64,000 nt of DNA from the NCBI RefSeq assembly GCF_036099295.1, contig NZ_CP107976.1:6076001-6140000 (forward strand), written 5' to 3'. Below are positions 1 to 8,714 of the stretch, piece by piece. The notes below the pieces were generated by a model that was not told the DNA's origin, ran no database searches, and saw only the letters and a list, made by a program, of their open reading frames with translations. A program made the translations under genes and the position numbers. Source of the DNA: Streptomyces sp. NBC_00358. Its GTDB lineage: Bacteria; Actinomycetota; Actinomycetes; Streptomycetales; Streptomycetaceae. How positions within the stretch are numbered: the first letter of the stretch is position 1; every line of letters begins with the position of its first letter.

Positions 1-1090
1 TGTGGATGGCGTTGGCGAAACCGACCACCGCGTCCGTGTCCGTGGTCATGTATTTCACCAGCTCCCAGGCCGCGTTCTGCTTCTTGCTGGTGGCCGCGAT
101 GCCCGCGATGGTGCCGGTGATGTAGCCCTTGCCGTACTGGTCCGCCTGGTCGTCGGGGACGGGCAGCGGGGCGACGCCGATCTCGAAGTCCGGCTTGGCC
201 TCCTGGGCCATTCCGAGACGCCACTCGCCGTCGAGCTGCATGGCGACCTGACCGGTGTGGAACGGGTGCTTGGGGCCCCATTCGTCACCGAGCTTGGAAC
301 GGTAGGTCTCCAGCTTCTTGAAGCCGCCGAGTTCGTCGACCAGCTTCTTCTGGAGCGTGAACCCGGCGGTGAAAGCAGGGTCCTTGGCGATGTTCGACTT
401 GCCGCTGCTGTCGAAGTACGTCGGCGAGAACTGTCCGAAGTAGTGCTCGGTGGTGGATTCCCAGCCGTGGTAGTCCGGCATGAAGCCGAGCTGGGAGTAC
501 GAGTCGCCCTTGGAGACGGTGAGCTTCTTGGCGTCCGTCTCGAATTCGGACCACGTCTTCGGAGGGCCGGCGATCCCGGCCTTCTCGAAGGCGGTCTTGT
601 TGTAGTAGAGCCCGTACGCGTCACCGAGCAGCGGCACCGTGCAGCGGTTGCCGTCGAACTGGGTGTACTCGTTCATCGTCTTCGGGAACGTCGTCTCGGG
701 GTCGATGCCCGCCTTCTTGAAGAAGGGGTTCAGGTCGACGAAGGCGCCGGACGAGCAGAACTTGCCCACGTTGTTGGTGGTGAAGGAGGAGACCACGTCG
801 GGTGCCTTGTCGCCGCCCGCGCGCAGCGCCTGGTTGATCTTGTCGTCGGTCATGTTGCCGACGACGTTCACGTGGATGTTCGGGTGCGCCTTCTCGAAGC
901 CCGCGACCAGCGACTTCACGGCCTTGACCTCGTTCGGCGCGCTCCAGGCGTGCCAGAAGTTGATCGTCTGCTCCTTGGACGCGTCGTCGCTCCCACCGGA
1001 GTCCGACTGGCCGGTACAGGCGGTGGCGAGGAGGGCTATCGAGGCGGAGGCGGCGAGCGCGACAGCCGCCTTTCGGGACATTCCGGGCAT
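1..1090 (-). CDS. csnE: Sugar-binding lipoprotein of a CUT1-type ABC importer (CsnE-like), 3' end off window
   Basis: Only the first 363 codons are inside the window; the gene runs off the left edge. The ATG at 1090 has GGGAGA about 8 bases upstream and encodes a lipoprotein signal with a lipobox ending ALLATAC. The mature part has the extracellular solute-binding protein family 1 pattern: NFWHAW near the start, FEKAHPNIHV, YNKTAFEKAG, and AMQLDGEW further on. It should capture an oligosaccharide outside the membrane for a permease pair encoded off window. It lies 57 bp behind the ROK repressor gene on the same strand, the order of the csnR-csnE chitosan-oligosaccharide operon in S. lividans/S. 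coelicolor. The family call is firm. The substrate (glucosamine oligomers) is inferred from gene order and the upstream operator. Confidence 0.8.
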   Translation of the reverse strand, partial: MPGMSRKAAVALAASASIALLATACTGQSDSGGSDDASKEQTINFWHAWSAPNEVKAVKSLVAGFEKAHPNIHVNVVGNMTDDKINQALRAGGDKAPDVVSSFTTNNVGKFCSSGAFVDLNPFFKKAGIDPETTFPKTMNEYTQFDGNRCTVPLLGDAYGLYYNKTAFEKAGIAGPPKTWSEFETDAKKLTVSKGDSYSQLGFMPDYHGWESTTEHYFGQFSPTYFDSSGKSNIAKDPAFTAGFTLQKKLVDELGGFKKLETYRSKLGDEWGPKHPFHTGQVAMQLDGEWRLGMAQEAKPDFEIGVAPLPVPDDQADQYGKGYITGTIAGIAATSKKQNAAWELVKYMTTDTDAVVGFANAIH

Positions 1091-1147
1091 GGCGAGATCT
1101 CCCTGCGAGGGACGGGGCGGGACGGGGGAGTTGCGGGTCGGGCGGGT

Positions 1148-2371
1148 TCAGCGGGAGGTGTCGAAGACCTCGTCGCGGGTGGCTGCCAGGGCGCTCTCCA
1201 ACGCGCCCCGCAGTACGGGGTGTTCGTGCACGTCGCCGACGACGAGGCGCGGCCGGGACGCGGCCAGCTCCTCCAGCTCGGCCTGGACCAGGGCGCGAAG
1301 CGGTTCCCCGCCCGCGGTGAGCGACGATCCGCTCAGGACGACCAGCTCGGGGTCGAGCACGGAGACCAGGGAGGCCAGACCGGTGGCGAGTCCGGTCGCG
1401 TAGCTCTCCAGGAGCTGCCGGTAGGGACCCTCGTCGACGGCCGCGGCCCGCTCGACGACGGTGGCCGCGACCTCGGCGTAGGGGCCGGTGGGCAGGTCCT
1501 CGATGCCGAGCGAACGCGCCAGTTCGGGGATGGCCTGCGAACCGGCCAGCGCCTGGTAGCCGCCGCTGTTCGCCTTGGTCACATGGCGCACCAGGGGCGC
1601 GCCGGGCACGGGCAGGAAGCCGACCTCGCCCGCGCCGCCGGTCCAGCCGCGGTGCAGCCGGCCGCCGAGGACGAGCGCGGCACCGAGGCCGCCCTCGTTC
1701 CACAGCAGGACGAAGTCCTCGTGCCCCCGGGCGGCACCGAGGCGCTGCTCCGCGATGGCGACGAGGTTGACGTCGTTCTCGTACTCGACGGGCATCGGCA
1801 GCGCGGCCGCCAGCTCGTCGAGGAGGGTGGGGGAGTGCCAGCCGGGCAGGTGGGAGGCGTACCGCAGCCGGCCGGTGTTGGGGTCGAAGGCGCCGGGCGT
1901 GCCGATGACCAGACGCCGGACGTCGTCCCGGGCGAGCCCGGCCGCCTTCACCGCGCCGTCGAGGGCGTCGGTGACCTGGCGTACGACGGGCTGGGCCCGG
2001 CGGCGGCCCGGGGTGGGCAGTTCGAACTCGCCGACCGTCCGGCCGGTGATGTCGGCGACGGCGGCGAGGACGCGCTCCGGGGTGACGTCCAGGCCCGCCG
2101 CGTGGGCGGCGCCCGGATTGACCTCGTACAACTGGGCGCTGGGGCCCGGCCGTCCCTCGCTGGTGCCGGTGGCCAGGACGAGCCCGGCGGCCTCCAGCCG
2201 GGCCAGGAGCTGCGAGGCGGTGGGCTTGGACAGCCCGGTGAGTTTCCCGATCCGGGTCCGCGAGAGCGGTCCGTGCGCGAGCAGCAGATCGAGGGCGGCG
2301 CGATCGTTCATCGCGCGCAGGACGCGGGGGGTGCCCGGCGTACCGGCGGAACCTGTCATGTCTTTCGCCAC
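1148..2371 (-). CDS. csnR: ROK-family transcriptional repressor (CsnR-like)
   Basis: The 407-residue product has an N-terminal winged helix-turn-helix (about residues 20-80, LSRTRIGKLTGLSKPTASQL) and a ROK sugar-kinase-like domain (LLWNEGGLGAALVLGG, then WTGGAGEVGFLPV). The Cys-rich zinc motif of many ROK proteins is absent. I use the GTG at 2371 (GAAGGG about 5 bases upstream); the in-frame ATG at 2359 is also possible and loses only four residues. It is first in a unit with the sugar-binding protein gene, and a 15-bp palindrome lies 65 bp upstream of the start. This suggests an autoregulated repressor released by an oligosaccharide. In S. coelicolor the ROK repressor in this context is CsnR, which controls chitosanase and the csn uptake operon. 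The family is certain; the symbol rests on remembered synteny and the operator. Confidence 0.75.
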   Translation of the reverse strand: MAKDMTGSAGTPGTPRVLRAMNDRAALDLLLAHGPLSRTRIGKLTGLSKPTASQLLARLEAAGLVLATGTSEGRPGPSAQLYEVNPGAAHAAGLDVTPERVLAAVADITGRTVGEFELPTPGRRRAQPVVRQVTDALDGAVKAAGLARDDVRRLVIGTPGAFDPNTGRLRYASHLPGWHSPTLLDELAAALPMPVEYENDVNLVAIAEQRLGAARGHEDFVLLWNEGGLGAALVLGGRLHRGWTGGAGEVGFLPVPGAPLVRHVTKANSGGYQALAGSQAIPELARSLGIEDLPTGPYAEVAATVVERAAAVDEGPYRQLLESYATGLATGLASLVSVLDPELVVLSGSSLTAGGEPLRALVQAELEELAASRPRLVVGDVHEHPVLRGALESALAATRDEVFDTSR

Positions 2372-2435
2372 CTGCCCTTCTCGACCGACCAGCTTCCCAG
2401 GGATGCCTTCGGGAAGTCCACCGCAAGATCATTGT

Positions 2436-2450
2436 TAGGAAAGTTTCCTA
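2436..2450. promoter_or_regulatory. Palindromic operator upstream of the ROK repressor operon
   Basis: TAGGAAAGTTTCCTA is a perfect inverted repeat (7-bp arms around one G), AT-richer than its surroundings and 65-80 bp upstream of the ROK start. ROK repressors bind such GAAA/TTTC palindromes, so this is the likely autoregulatory site. The palindrome is seen; binding is inferred. Confidence 0.65.
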
Positions 2451-2594
2451 TTGCCGTGCGAGGAAGGTAGGCCGGACCGGTCGGAGGCGTCAAGGGAAAC
2501 CGCCCTCCGGGCGGCAGAGTCGTTACCCGGGGGGCGGCGGTCGGGCCGGTCGCGGTGTGCCGGCGATGGCGGTGCGGGTGGCCGGAAGACACGA

Positions 2595-2638
2595 AGCCGC
2601 CCCCGCCGCTGACGGACTCGTCTGCTGCGGGGGCGGCT
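2595..2638 (-). terminator. Hairpin downstream of the secreted-protein gene
   Basis: GCCGCCCCCGC at 2596-2606 pairs perfectly with GCGGGGGCGGC at 2627-2637, extended by one A-T pair, with a 20-base loop. It lies just past the stop of the minus-strand gene at 2682 and has no T-run. Together with the operator it accounts for the 310-bp gap 2372-2681; I see nothing else there. Confidence 0.6.
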
Positions 2639-2681
2639 CGGGGCCGGCCTGGGGAGGGGCCGGACCGGGGGATGGACTCGG

Positions 2682-3518
2682 TTACTTCACGTCGACGTAG
2701 TCGCCCGTGGCCGTGGCGGCGCCCGTGGTGCTCGTGCCCGCGAACGTGTAGCGGTAGGTGCCGTCGGCCGCGGCCTTGACCGTGGTGGTCAGGGCGCCCG
2801 TCGTGCCGGAGGTCACCGTCTTGACGGTCTTGTAGGCCGTGGCGCCCTTGGCCTTGAACTGGAGGGCGGCCGACTGGCCCTTGAAACCGGCGTACTCGCC
2901 GCTCTCCCAGTCGGCACGGGTCAGCGCGCCCTTGACGGTGAGGGTGCTGCCCTTCTTCACCGGCTCGGGGGTGGCGTTGGTGGTGAGCTTGGCGGCGCGC
3001 TTGAGCTGCGCGGTGCCGGGGACGCCCCACATGTCGTAGCCGAACCGCACGCTGATGTGGTTGTCGGAGTCGTCGTTGTCCGTGACGGAGTCGCTGTAGA
3101 AGCCGGCCACCTTCCAGGTGCCCGCGTCCGCCGCCTCGTAGAGGTACTCGTCGGGCTCGACGTAGATGGCCTCGGTGCAGGACTGCGTGACCGTCGTGGC
3201 GGTCGTGGCCGTCGTGGTGCAGGTCGGGGCGTCGTCCGGCCCCAACTCGTTCTCCTGCCTGGAGAGCGCCGCACCGCGGTACAGAAGGATGCCCGCGACG
3301 CTGGTCAGGTTGTCGACGACGAGATCGGCGGGACGGACGAAGGTGTACGTGACCGGGACCTTCACCGTGCTGGTGGTGCCGACGACGATCGCCTTGCCGT
3401 TGTTGACCACCACGTTGGAGAAGGCGAGGTCCGGGGTGGCGGCCGACGCGGACGGCACGGCCAGGGCGGACAGGGCCAGGGCACCGGAAACGACGGCGCC
3501 TGTGGCGTACTTGCGCAT
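2682..3518 (-). CDS. Secreted protein of unknown function
   Basis: The 278-residue product starts at ATG 3518 behind GGGGAGA. It has a clear Sec signal peptide (MRKYATG, then a hydrophobic run to PSASA) and a mature part of beta-rich, Thr/Ala-rich character. Two cysteines (CTTTATTATT and QSCTEA) could form one disulphide. The C-terminal ~80 residues (KKGSTLTVKGALTRADW, then GTYRYTFAG) resemble bacterial Ig-like or surface-protein modules. There are no catalytic motifs. The gene is monocistronic, bounded by the hairpin at 2595 and a divergent lipoprotein gene. Related 'calcium-binding' or hypothetical secreted proteins are common in Streptomyces. I do not assign a function. Confidence 0.75.
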   Translation of the reverse strand: MRKYATGAVVSGALALSALAVPSASAATPDLAFSNVVVNNGKAIVVGTTSTVKVPVTYTFVRPADLVVDNLTSVAGILLYRGAALSRQENELGPDDAPTCTTTATTATTVTQSCTEAIYVEPDEYLYEAADAGTWKVAGFYSDSVTDNDDSDNHISVRFGYDMWGVPGTAQLKRAAKLTTNATPEPVKKGSTLTVKGALTRADWESGEYAGFKGQSAALQFKAKGATAYKTVKTVTSGTTGALTTTVKAAADGTYRYTFAGTSTTGAATATGDYVDVK

Positions 3519-3785
3519 GGATCTCCCCACATTCGAAGCGGGTCCCCGGGCGTTGAGCTCCAGAACAAGGGCCCGCTGTTGGGGCGACAGTAGACGGTTG
3601 AACAATGTGGCTGAAATGCGGGGGGCATGTGAAGAGGGCCGTCACGTCTTCGTCACGATCGGGCGCTCCGAGCGGGGTCGAAGTGCGGGATTGATGGCGG
3701 TACGCACCCAGGAGAACGGGCGCCCAGTCGCTCGGGTGACAGTGAATCAGGAGCTCCGGAGCCTCCTTCACGGGATCTCCTTCTT

Positions 3786-4463
3786 ATGATCCGCCGTATG
3801 AGAGTGAACCGTTCGGTATGGGCTGTGGCGACCTGTCTGGCCGCGGCCCTCGTCGTGTCGTGCGGGAGCGGTGATGGCGGGAATCGTTCGGTTCCCGCTC
3901 GACCTTCCCGGGTGAGCCCCTCGGCCGTCGGCGCCTCGCCGAACTGCTCCCAGGCCTCCATCCGGTGGGGCCAGGTCGACGTGAGCACGAAGCTGATCGC
4001 CGTGTCGCAGCTCGTGACGGTGGAGAAGGGCCAGAAGCCCGGGTGGGTCCGGCTCACGCGCCACCACGTCCGGACCGTGACCTTCGGGATCGACGCGGGC
4101 GGTGCCGTCGTGCCGGGGCGGCGACTCTTCGCCTCGCTGGAGAAGCGGCTCGGATACGACTTGCCGACGGTCGGAAGGCGCGGGACGTGGACGTCCGGCC
4201 GGTTCGACAAGGACGGTCTCGGGCCGGTCGACTACCTCGGGCATCCCGGGCGGTTCGTCGAGGCCGCGGGAGTGGGCGTCGTCGACGCGAGCTTCGTCCT
4301 CGACTGCGCGGGCACCCACGGTGCCACCGGCACACCGGTCTACGGCACGCTCACCTCGTGGCGCGGGAACAGCGGGGCCTCGATGCGGTGCGGGATCGTG
4401 CCGGACAAGGGCAAGTGGTTCCGCGAGGCCTACGACATGGTCTGCCCCGAGGACCACTCATGA
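3786..4463 (+). CDS. Putative lipoprotein of unknown function
   Basis: The 225-residue product begins MIRRMRVNRSVWAVAT with a hydrophobic signal ending in the lipobox VVSC, so Cys26 would be lipidated. The mature part has a short Ser/Pro-rich linker, then a compact domain with two further Cys (VLDCAGTHG and MRCGIV) and the C-terminal motif MVCPEDHS. No enzyme motif is evident. ATG 3786 is used; the ATG at 3798 is equally possible because neither has a strong ribosome site. The gene stands alone, divergent from the secreted-protein gene and followed by a strong hairpin. Confidence 0.7.
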   Translation: MIRRMRVNRSVWAVATCLAAALVVSCGSGDGGNRSVPARPSRVSPSAVGASPNCSQASIRWGQVDVSTKLIAVSQLVTVEKGQKPGWVRLTRHHVRTVTFGIDAGGAVVPGRRLFASLEKRLGYDLPTVGRRGTWTSGRFDKDGLGPVDYLGHPGRFVEAAGVGVVDASFVLDCAGTHGATGTPVYGTLTSWRGNSGASMRCGIVPDKGKWFREAYDMVCPEDHS

Positions 4464-4522
4464 CGCTGCACATGGCGGGCCTGCGGGCCGGAGACCGGGA
4501 GCAGCGGACCGGCCGACGACGA

Positions 4523-4557
4523 AGGGGCGGCGCCCGGAACATCCGGGTGCCGCCCCT
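4523..4557. terminator. Bidirectional hairpin between lipoprotein and MscS genes
   Basis: A 15-bp stem (GGGGCGGC... at 4524-4537, closing ...GCCGCCCC at 4543-4556, one G-T pair, plus an outer A-T pair) with a 5-base loop sits between two convergent genes. Confidence 0.75.
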
Positions 4558-4602
4558 CTCACGTACAGCCGGAGCCGTTCCGGCCTCTTGACCGCGGACG
4601 GC

Positions 4603-5700
4603 CTACTTCGGCGCGCCCGACGGGGCCGGGATGGGGGCCGTCGCCTCCGACTGGGGGGACGCCGGGTTCCCCAGGGCCGACGGGGCCGCGACCGCGGACG
4701 TCGGGTCCAACGGCGGCTCCTCCTCCACGGGCGTGGGGCCGCCCACGATGCGGATGTCCGCCGCGTCGAAGGCGCGCTTGATACGCCAGCGCAGCTCGCG
4801 CTCCACGGAGCTTGCCTTGCCGGGCATGGTCTTGGCCGAGACGCGGACCACCATGGAGTCGAGAAGGACGCTGTCCAGGCCCAGGATCTCGATCGGGCCC
4901 CACAGACGCTCGTTCCAGGGCTCTTCCTTGCTGACGGTCTCGGCGACGTCGTCGATGACGGCCCGGACGTGGTCCAGGTCCTCCGAGGAACGGACCGTGA
5001 CGTCCACGCCGGCCGTGGCCCAGCCCTGCGAGAGGTTGCCGATCCGCTTGACCTCACCGTTGCGGACGTACCAGATCTCGCCGTTGTCGCCGCGCAGCTT
5101 GGTCACGCGCAGACCTACCTCTATGACCTCACCGGAGGCCACGCCCGCGTCGATCACGTCGCCGACGCCGTACTGGTCCTCAAGGATCATGAAGACGCCG
5201 GAGAGGAAGTCGGTGACCAGGTTGCGGGCGCCGAAACCGATCGCGACACCGGCCACACCCGCCGAGGCGAGCAGCGGGGCCAGGTTGATCTCGAACGTGC
5301 CGAGGATCATCAGCGCGGCCGTGCCCATGATCAGGAAGGACGCGACCGAGCGCAGCACCGACCCTATGGCCTGGGAGCGCTGCCGACGGCGTTCCACGTT
5401 CACCAGCAGACCGCCGAGCGCCGTGCCGTCGACGGCCTGGACGGTGCGGGTCATGCGATCGATGAGCTTGGTGATCGCCCGCCGTACGAACACTCTCAGT
5501 ACGGCGGCGACCACCAGGATCAGCAGTACGCGCAGACCTATGGCCAGCCAGGTCGACCAGTTCTCCTCGACCCAGCTCGCGGCGTGGGTCGCACTCTCCT
5601 GGGCGTCCTGAAGCGTGGGGGTCACCGGACCTGTCGACGTCGCGGGAGACGGGGACGGGGTCGAACCGGCGGCCAGGGCCAATAGGACGGGCAGGGACAC
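4603..5700 (-). CDS. MscS-family mechanosensitive channel
   Basis: GTG 5700 follows GGAGG by 8 bases and gives a 365-residue protein. An N-terminal hydrophobic stretch is followed by a Pro/Ser/Thr spacer, transmembrane helices at about 51-72 and 117-135, and the pore-lining TM3 with the MscS pattern GVAGVAIGFGARNLVTDF (about 147-165). Next come the beta domain (YGVGDVIDAG, GEVIEVGLRVT) and the alpha/beta vestibule domain. The C-terminal tail is Pro/Ala-rich. It should open under membrane tension and release osmolytes on hypo-osmotic shock. A frame reaching back to 5970 is open, but its extra residues have no ribosome site and look non-coding. The gene is monocistronic. Confidence 0.9.
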   Translation of the reverse strand: MSLPVLLALAAGSTPSPSPATSTGPVTPTLQDAQESATHAASWVEENWSTWLAIGLRVLLILVVAAVLRVFVRRAITKLIDRMTRTVQAVDGTALGGLLVNVERRRQRSQAIGSVLRSVASFLIMGTAALMILGTFEINLAPLLASAGVAGVAIGFGARNLVTDFLSGVFMILEDQYGVGDVIDAGVASGEVIEVGLRVTKLRGDNGEIWYVRNGEVKRIGNLSQGWATAGVDVTVRSSEDLDHVRAVIDDVAETVSKEEPWNERLWGPIEILGLDSVLLDSMVVRVSAKTMPGKASSVERELRWRIKRAFDAADIRIVGGPTPVEEEPPLDPTSAVAAPSALGNPASPQSEATAPIPAPSGAPK

Positions 5701-5972
5701 AGCAGGTACCTCCAGGCGTAGCGGTCTGCCCGCGGCCGGGGACACAATCGGGGCGCCGTCGGGCAGAACCACCACACTAACGGGCCATCGTGTGTGGATC
5801 GTTGCCATGTTCAGGGGAGAGACGGTGCTCACCTGGGGATGAAGGGGGTGTGGTCGAAAACACTCCCAGCCCGTTACCGGGACATGGTGGCGCTTCCACC
5901 AGGCATGAGGGGAGACTGGCTGCAGATCGTCCCGGCGCGAGCCACGCGCCGCCGGCGTACAAGGAGGCATCC

Positions 5973-6509
5973 GTGCCGCACGTCCTGGTCCTCAACGCGT
6001 CGTACGAGCCGCTCGGCGTCGTACCGCTCCGCCGCGCTCTCGTCCTCGTCCTTGAGAACAAAGCCGTTTCTCTAGAGGAATCCGGCGCCTTCATGCACAG
6101 CGCGACCGTTACTGTCCCCGCACCCAGCGTGGTCCGGCTGAAGAGGTTCGTACGGGTTCCCTACCGAGGGCCCGTCCCGCTGACCAGGCGAGCTCTGTTC
6201 GCCCGCGACGGCGGCCGGTGCATGTACTGCGGTGGCGTCGCAACCAGCGTCGACCACGTCGTCCCGCGCTCCCGCGGAGGTCAGCACGCCTGGGACAACG
6301 TGGTGGCGTCCTGCCGCCGCTGCAACCACACCAAGGCCGACCGCCACCTGGTCGAGATCGGCTGGCGCCTGCGTCACAAACCCGCCCCGCCGTCCGGGCT
6401 CGCCTGGCGCATCATCGGAACGGGACACAGGGACCCACGCTGGATGCCCTACCTTCAACCGTACGGCGCGGACGACGCCATGGCCCGGATCGACGGCATT
6501 TCAGCCTGA
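5973..6509 (+). CDS. HNH endonuclease family protein
   Basis: GTG 5973 has a perfect AAGGAGG 5 bases upstream and yields 178 residues. The N-terminal part (PHVLVLNASYEPLGVV, then RALVLVLENKAV) is the hallmark of a widespread small HNH family. The HNH core is at about 83-115: Cys83-x2-Cys86, then VDHVVPRSRGG with His95, then CRRCNHTK with the second Cys pair and the terminal His. Metal-dependent nicking is expected from the motif, but this stand-alone family is conserved in actinobacteria and its role is not settled. No phage genes flank it. Confidence 0.85.
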   Translation: MPHVLVLNASYEPLGVVPLRRALVLVLENKAVSLEESGAFMHSATVTVPAPSVVRLKRFVRVPYRGPVPLTRRALFARDGGRCMYCGGVATSVDHVVPRSRGGQHAWDNVVASCRRCNHTKADRHLVEIGWRLRHKPAPPSGLAWRIIGTGHRDPRWMPYLQPYGADDAMARIDGISA

Positions 6510-6654
6510 CGATCCGGGCTTTTGTGTTGGCTCGCGGCAGCCGGGCCGACATCCGGGCCGCCGCCCGTCCCGGCTCCCCAGGAGGACCCCCGTGCCTCCC
6601 GGGGCGCCTGCCGTGCCCTGCCCGCGGGCAGGGCACCGCAGGGCCGCGGCGCGG

Positions 6655-7998
6655 TCACAGGTGGCGCAGCTCCGCCGGACGCACCGAGCGGCGCAGCAGG
6701 GGCAGCGAGGTGGCCGCGGCCAGCAGGCAGGCCGCGTAGACCGCGACGGGGACGAGTACCGGCAGTACGGGCACCATGCCGCCGCCCGCGAGCTGCCCGT
6801 ACCAGACGCCGATCCCGAGGCCTCCGGCACCGGCCAGCGCGACTGCCGGGGCGAGCGGCAGGGCCGTCTCCAGGAGCAGGGCCCGGCCGAGCACGACCTG
6901 CGGCACCCCGGCGGCGGCCTGTGCGGCGAGCCCGCGGCGGCGGGTGGCCAGTGACTCGGCGGTCCCCACCGCCAGCGCGGTGAGGGTGATCGCGAGGGCC
7001 AGCAGGATCGCGGCACCTGCGAGGTCGATACCGGTGGTGTAGAAGGACAGGTTCGAGGAGTACATGTGGCGGTCGTGCCCGGTGAGGATGTCGAGCAGCA
7101 CCTGCCGTACGCCCACGAAGCCCGTCCCCACCACGGTCACCAGCAGCACCGCGGCATGGGTGCGCGCGCCGGCCCACGGATCGTCCCGCAGCCGTTCGGC
7201 CGCGATCAGGGTCGCCGGGTTCCGGGTCCGCGCGGCGAGCACGCGGCCGGTCAGCCGGGCACTCGCGCCCACCGCCCAGACGGCTCCGAGGCCGGTGACA
7301 ATCACCACGCCGAAGACGAGCGGTGGAGCCGTTCCGAACCCGCCGAGGCTGGCCGGAGCGACGGCGAGCGCCGTGAAAAGCATCACGAGGGCCGTCGTGA
7401 GGACGGCGAGGCCAGGACCCGGCCGCCCGCCGCTCGGACGGACCCGTCGCACCCAGCCCAGCGGCGAGGCCACCACCCGGCGCAGGGCGAGCGTGCTCAC
7501 CAGCGCGCCCACGACGGGCACGACGAGCAGGACCCCCGCGCAGCCGGCCCAGACGGCGGCCGACGGGCCCTGCGTCCGGCGCAGCAGGACCCCTGCGCAG
7601 ACGAGGGTGGCCACGGCCGAGCCGAGGAGGCACGCGAGGCCCGCCTCCAGCGCGGCGATCCGCCGTACCTGCGCCGGTGAGGCGCCCGCCAGGCGCAGCC
7701 CGGCCAGCCTGCGGTCGCGGTGCACGGCCCCGATGCGGGCGCACTGCCCGAGGAAGCCGAGCACCGGCACCAGCAGGAGCAGCAGGGTGACGACAACGCC
7801 CGCCCGGTCACCGGGCTGATCGAGCAGGCCGTGGGCGAGCGTCATGGAGTACTGCCCCTGGAGCGAGGCGACGGCGACGGCGGCCAGGCACAGCGTGCCG
7901 GCGAGAGCCGCTCCCACGGCCGTGAGCGCGACCCTCCACCACTCCCGCCGGTCGGAACCGCGGGTGAGCAGCAGCGCGAGCCGGAGGTCGGTCCTCAT
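6655..7998 (-). CDS. FtsX-like ABC transporter permease
   Basis: The 447-residue integral membrane protein has an N-terminal helix (about 24-45), large hydrophobic blocks through the middle, and a C-terminal FtsX-like core ending LLRRSVRPAELRHL. The ATG at 7998 overlaps the ATPase stop codon (ATGA) and is served by GGAGGTGA, so translation is coupled. With the ATPase it should form a MacB-type exporter for a peptide, lipid or drug. The PadR gene at the head of the operon suggests substrate-induced expression. The substrate is unknown. Confidence 0.85.
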   Translation of the reverse strand: MRTDLRLALLLTRGSDRREWWRVALTAVGAALAGTLCLAAVAVASLQGQYSMTLAHGLLDQPGDRAGVVVTLLLLLVPVLGFLGQCARIGAVHRDRRLAGLRLAGASPAQVRRIAALEAGLACLLGSAVATLVCAGVLLRRTQGPSAAVWAGCAGVLLVVPVVGALVSTLALRRVVASPLGWVRRVRPSGGRPGPGLAVLTTALVMLFTALAVAPASLGGFGTAPPLVFGVVIVTGLGAVWAVGASARLTGRVLAARTRNPATLIAAERLRDDPWAGARTHAAVLLVTVVGTGFVGVRQVLLDILTGHDRHMYSSNLSFYTTGIDLAGAAILLALAITLTALAVGTAESLATRRRGLAAQAAAGVPQVVLGRALLLETALPLAPAVALAGAGGLGIGVWYGQLAGGGMVPVLPVLVPVAVYAACLLAAATSLPLLRRSVRPAELRHL

Positions 7999-8714
7999 CG
8001 GGTCACCTCCGCCGCGGCCGAGGCGGTCGATGCCGTCGACAGGGCGCCGGAGCCGGACAGGGCGCCGTCCCGCAGCGACACCTCCCGGTCCGCGTACGCC
8101 GCCACCTGGGCGTCGTGGGTGATCAGCACGACCGCCGCACCCGTCTCCCGGGCGGTGTGGATCAGCGCGGTCATCACCTGTTCCCCGGCGAGGGAGTCGA
8201 GCGCGCCGGTCGGTTCGTCCGCGAAGACGGCCTTCGGAGCCGTCACCAGGGCCCGCGCCAGCGCCACCCGCTGGGCCTGGCCACCGCTCATCTCGCCGGG
8301 CCGCAGCGCCTCCTGCCCCCGTACACCGAACCGCTCCAGCCACTCGCCCGCCCGCTCCCGCGCCGCCGCGCGGGAGGTGCCCGCGAGCATCAGGGGCAGG
8401 GCCACGTTGTCGGCGGCGGTCAGTTCGGGTATCAGCTGGCCGAACTGGAACACCACCCCGAAGTCCGTGCGGCGGAGCTCGCTGAGCCGCTTCTCGGGCA
8501 GCAGGTCGAGGCGCTCGCCCGCGTACTCCACCGTTCCGCTGTCGGGTCTGACGATGCCCGCCAGGCAGTGGAGCAGGGTGGACTTGCCGCTGCCGCTGGC
8601 CCCGGTGACGGCGAGTACCTCGCCCGCGGCCAGTTCCAGCGAGGCGCCGCGCAGTGCGGGGGTGGGGCCGTGCGCCTTGACCAGGCCCCGGGCGGCCAGA
8701 AGGGGGGTGCTCAT
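7995..8714 (-). CDS. ABC transporter ATP-binding protein (MacB/LolD type)
   Basis: The 239-residue ATPase has Walker A GASGSGKST, the Q-loop region FQFGQLIPELTA, signature MSGGQAQR, Walker B AVFADEPTG followed by ALDS, and the switch His in LITHD. All catalytic elements are present. Its start overlaps the PadR stop (ATGA) and its stop overlaps the permease start, so the three genes form one coupled operon. The C-terminal tail is a short Ala/Ser/Thr-rich extension. Confidence 0.9.
   Translation of the reverse strand: MSTPLLAARGLVKAHGPTPALRGASLELAAGEVLAVTGASGSGKSTLLHCLAGIVRPDSGTVEYAGERLDLLPEKRLSELRRTDFGVVFQFGQLIPELTAADNVALPLMLAGTSRAAARERAGEWLERFGVRGQEALRPGEMSGGQAQRVALARALVTAPKAVFADEPTGALDSLAGEQVMTALIHTARETGAAVVLITHDAQVAAYADREVSLRDGALSGSGALSTASTASAAAEVTR

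Noticed and set aside
2..2470. 822-residue plus-strand open frame
   Set aside because: It is antisense to the ROK and sugar-binding genes, has Gly/Arg/Val-rich composition without domains and no ribosome site; high-GC DNA keeps such frames open.
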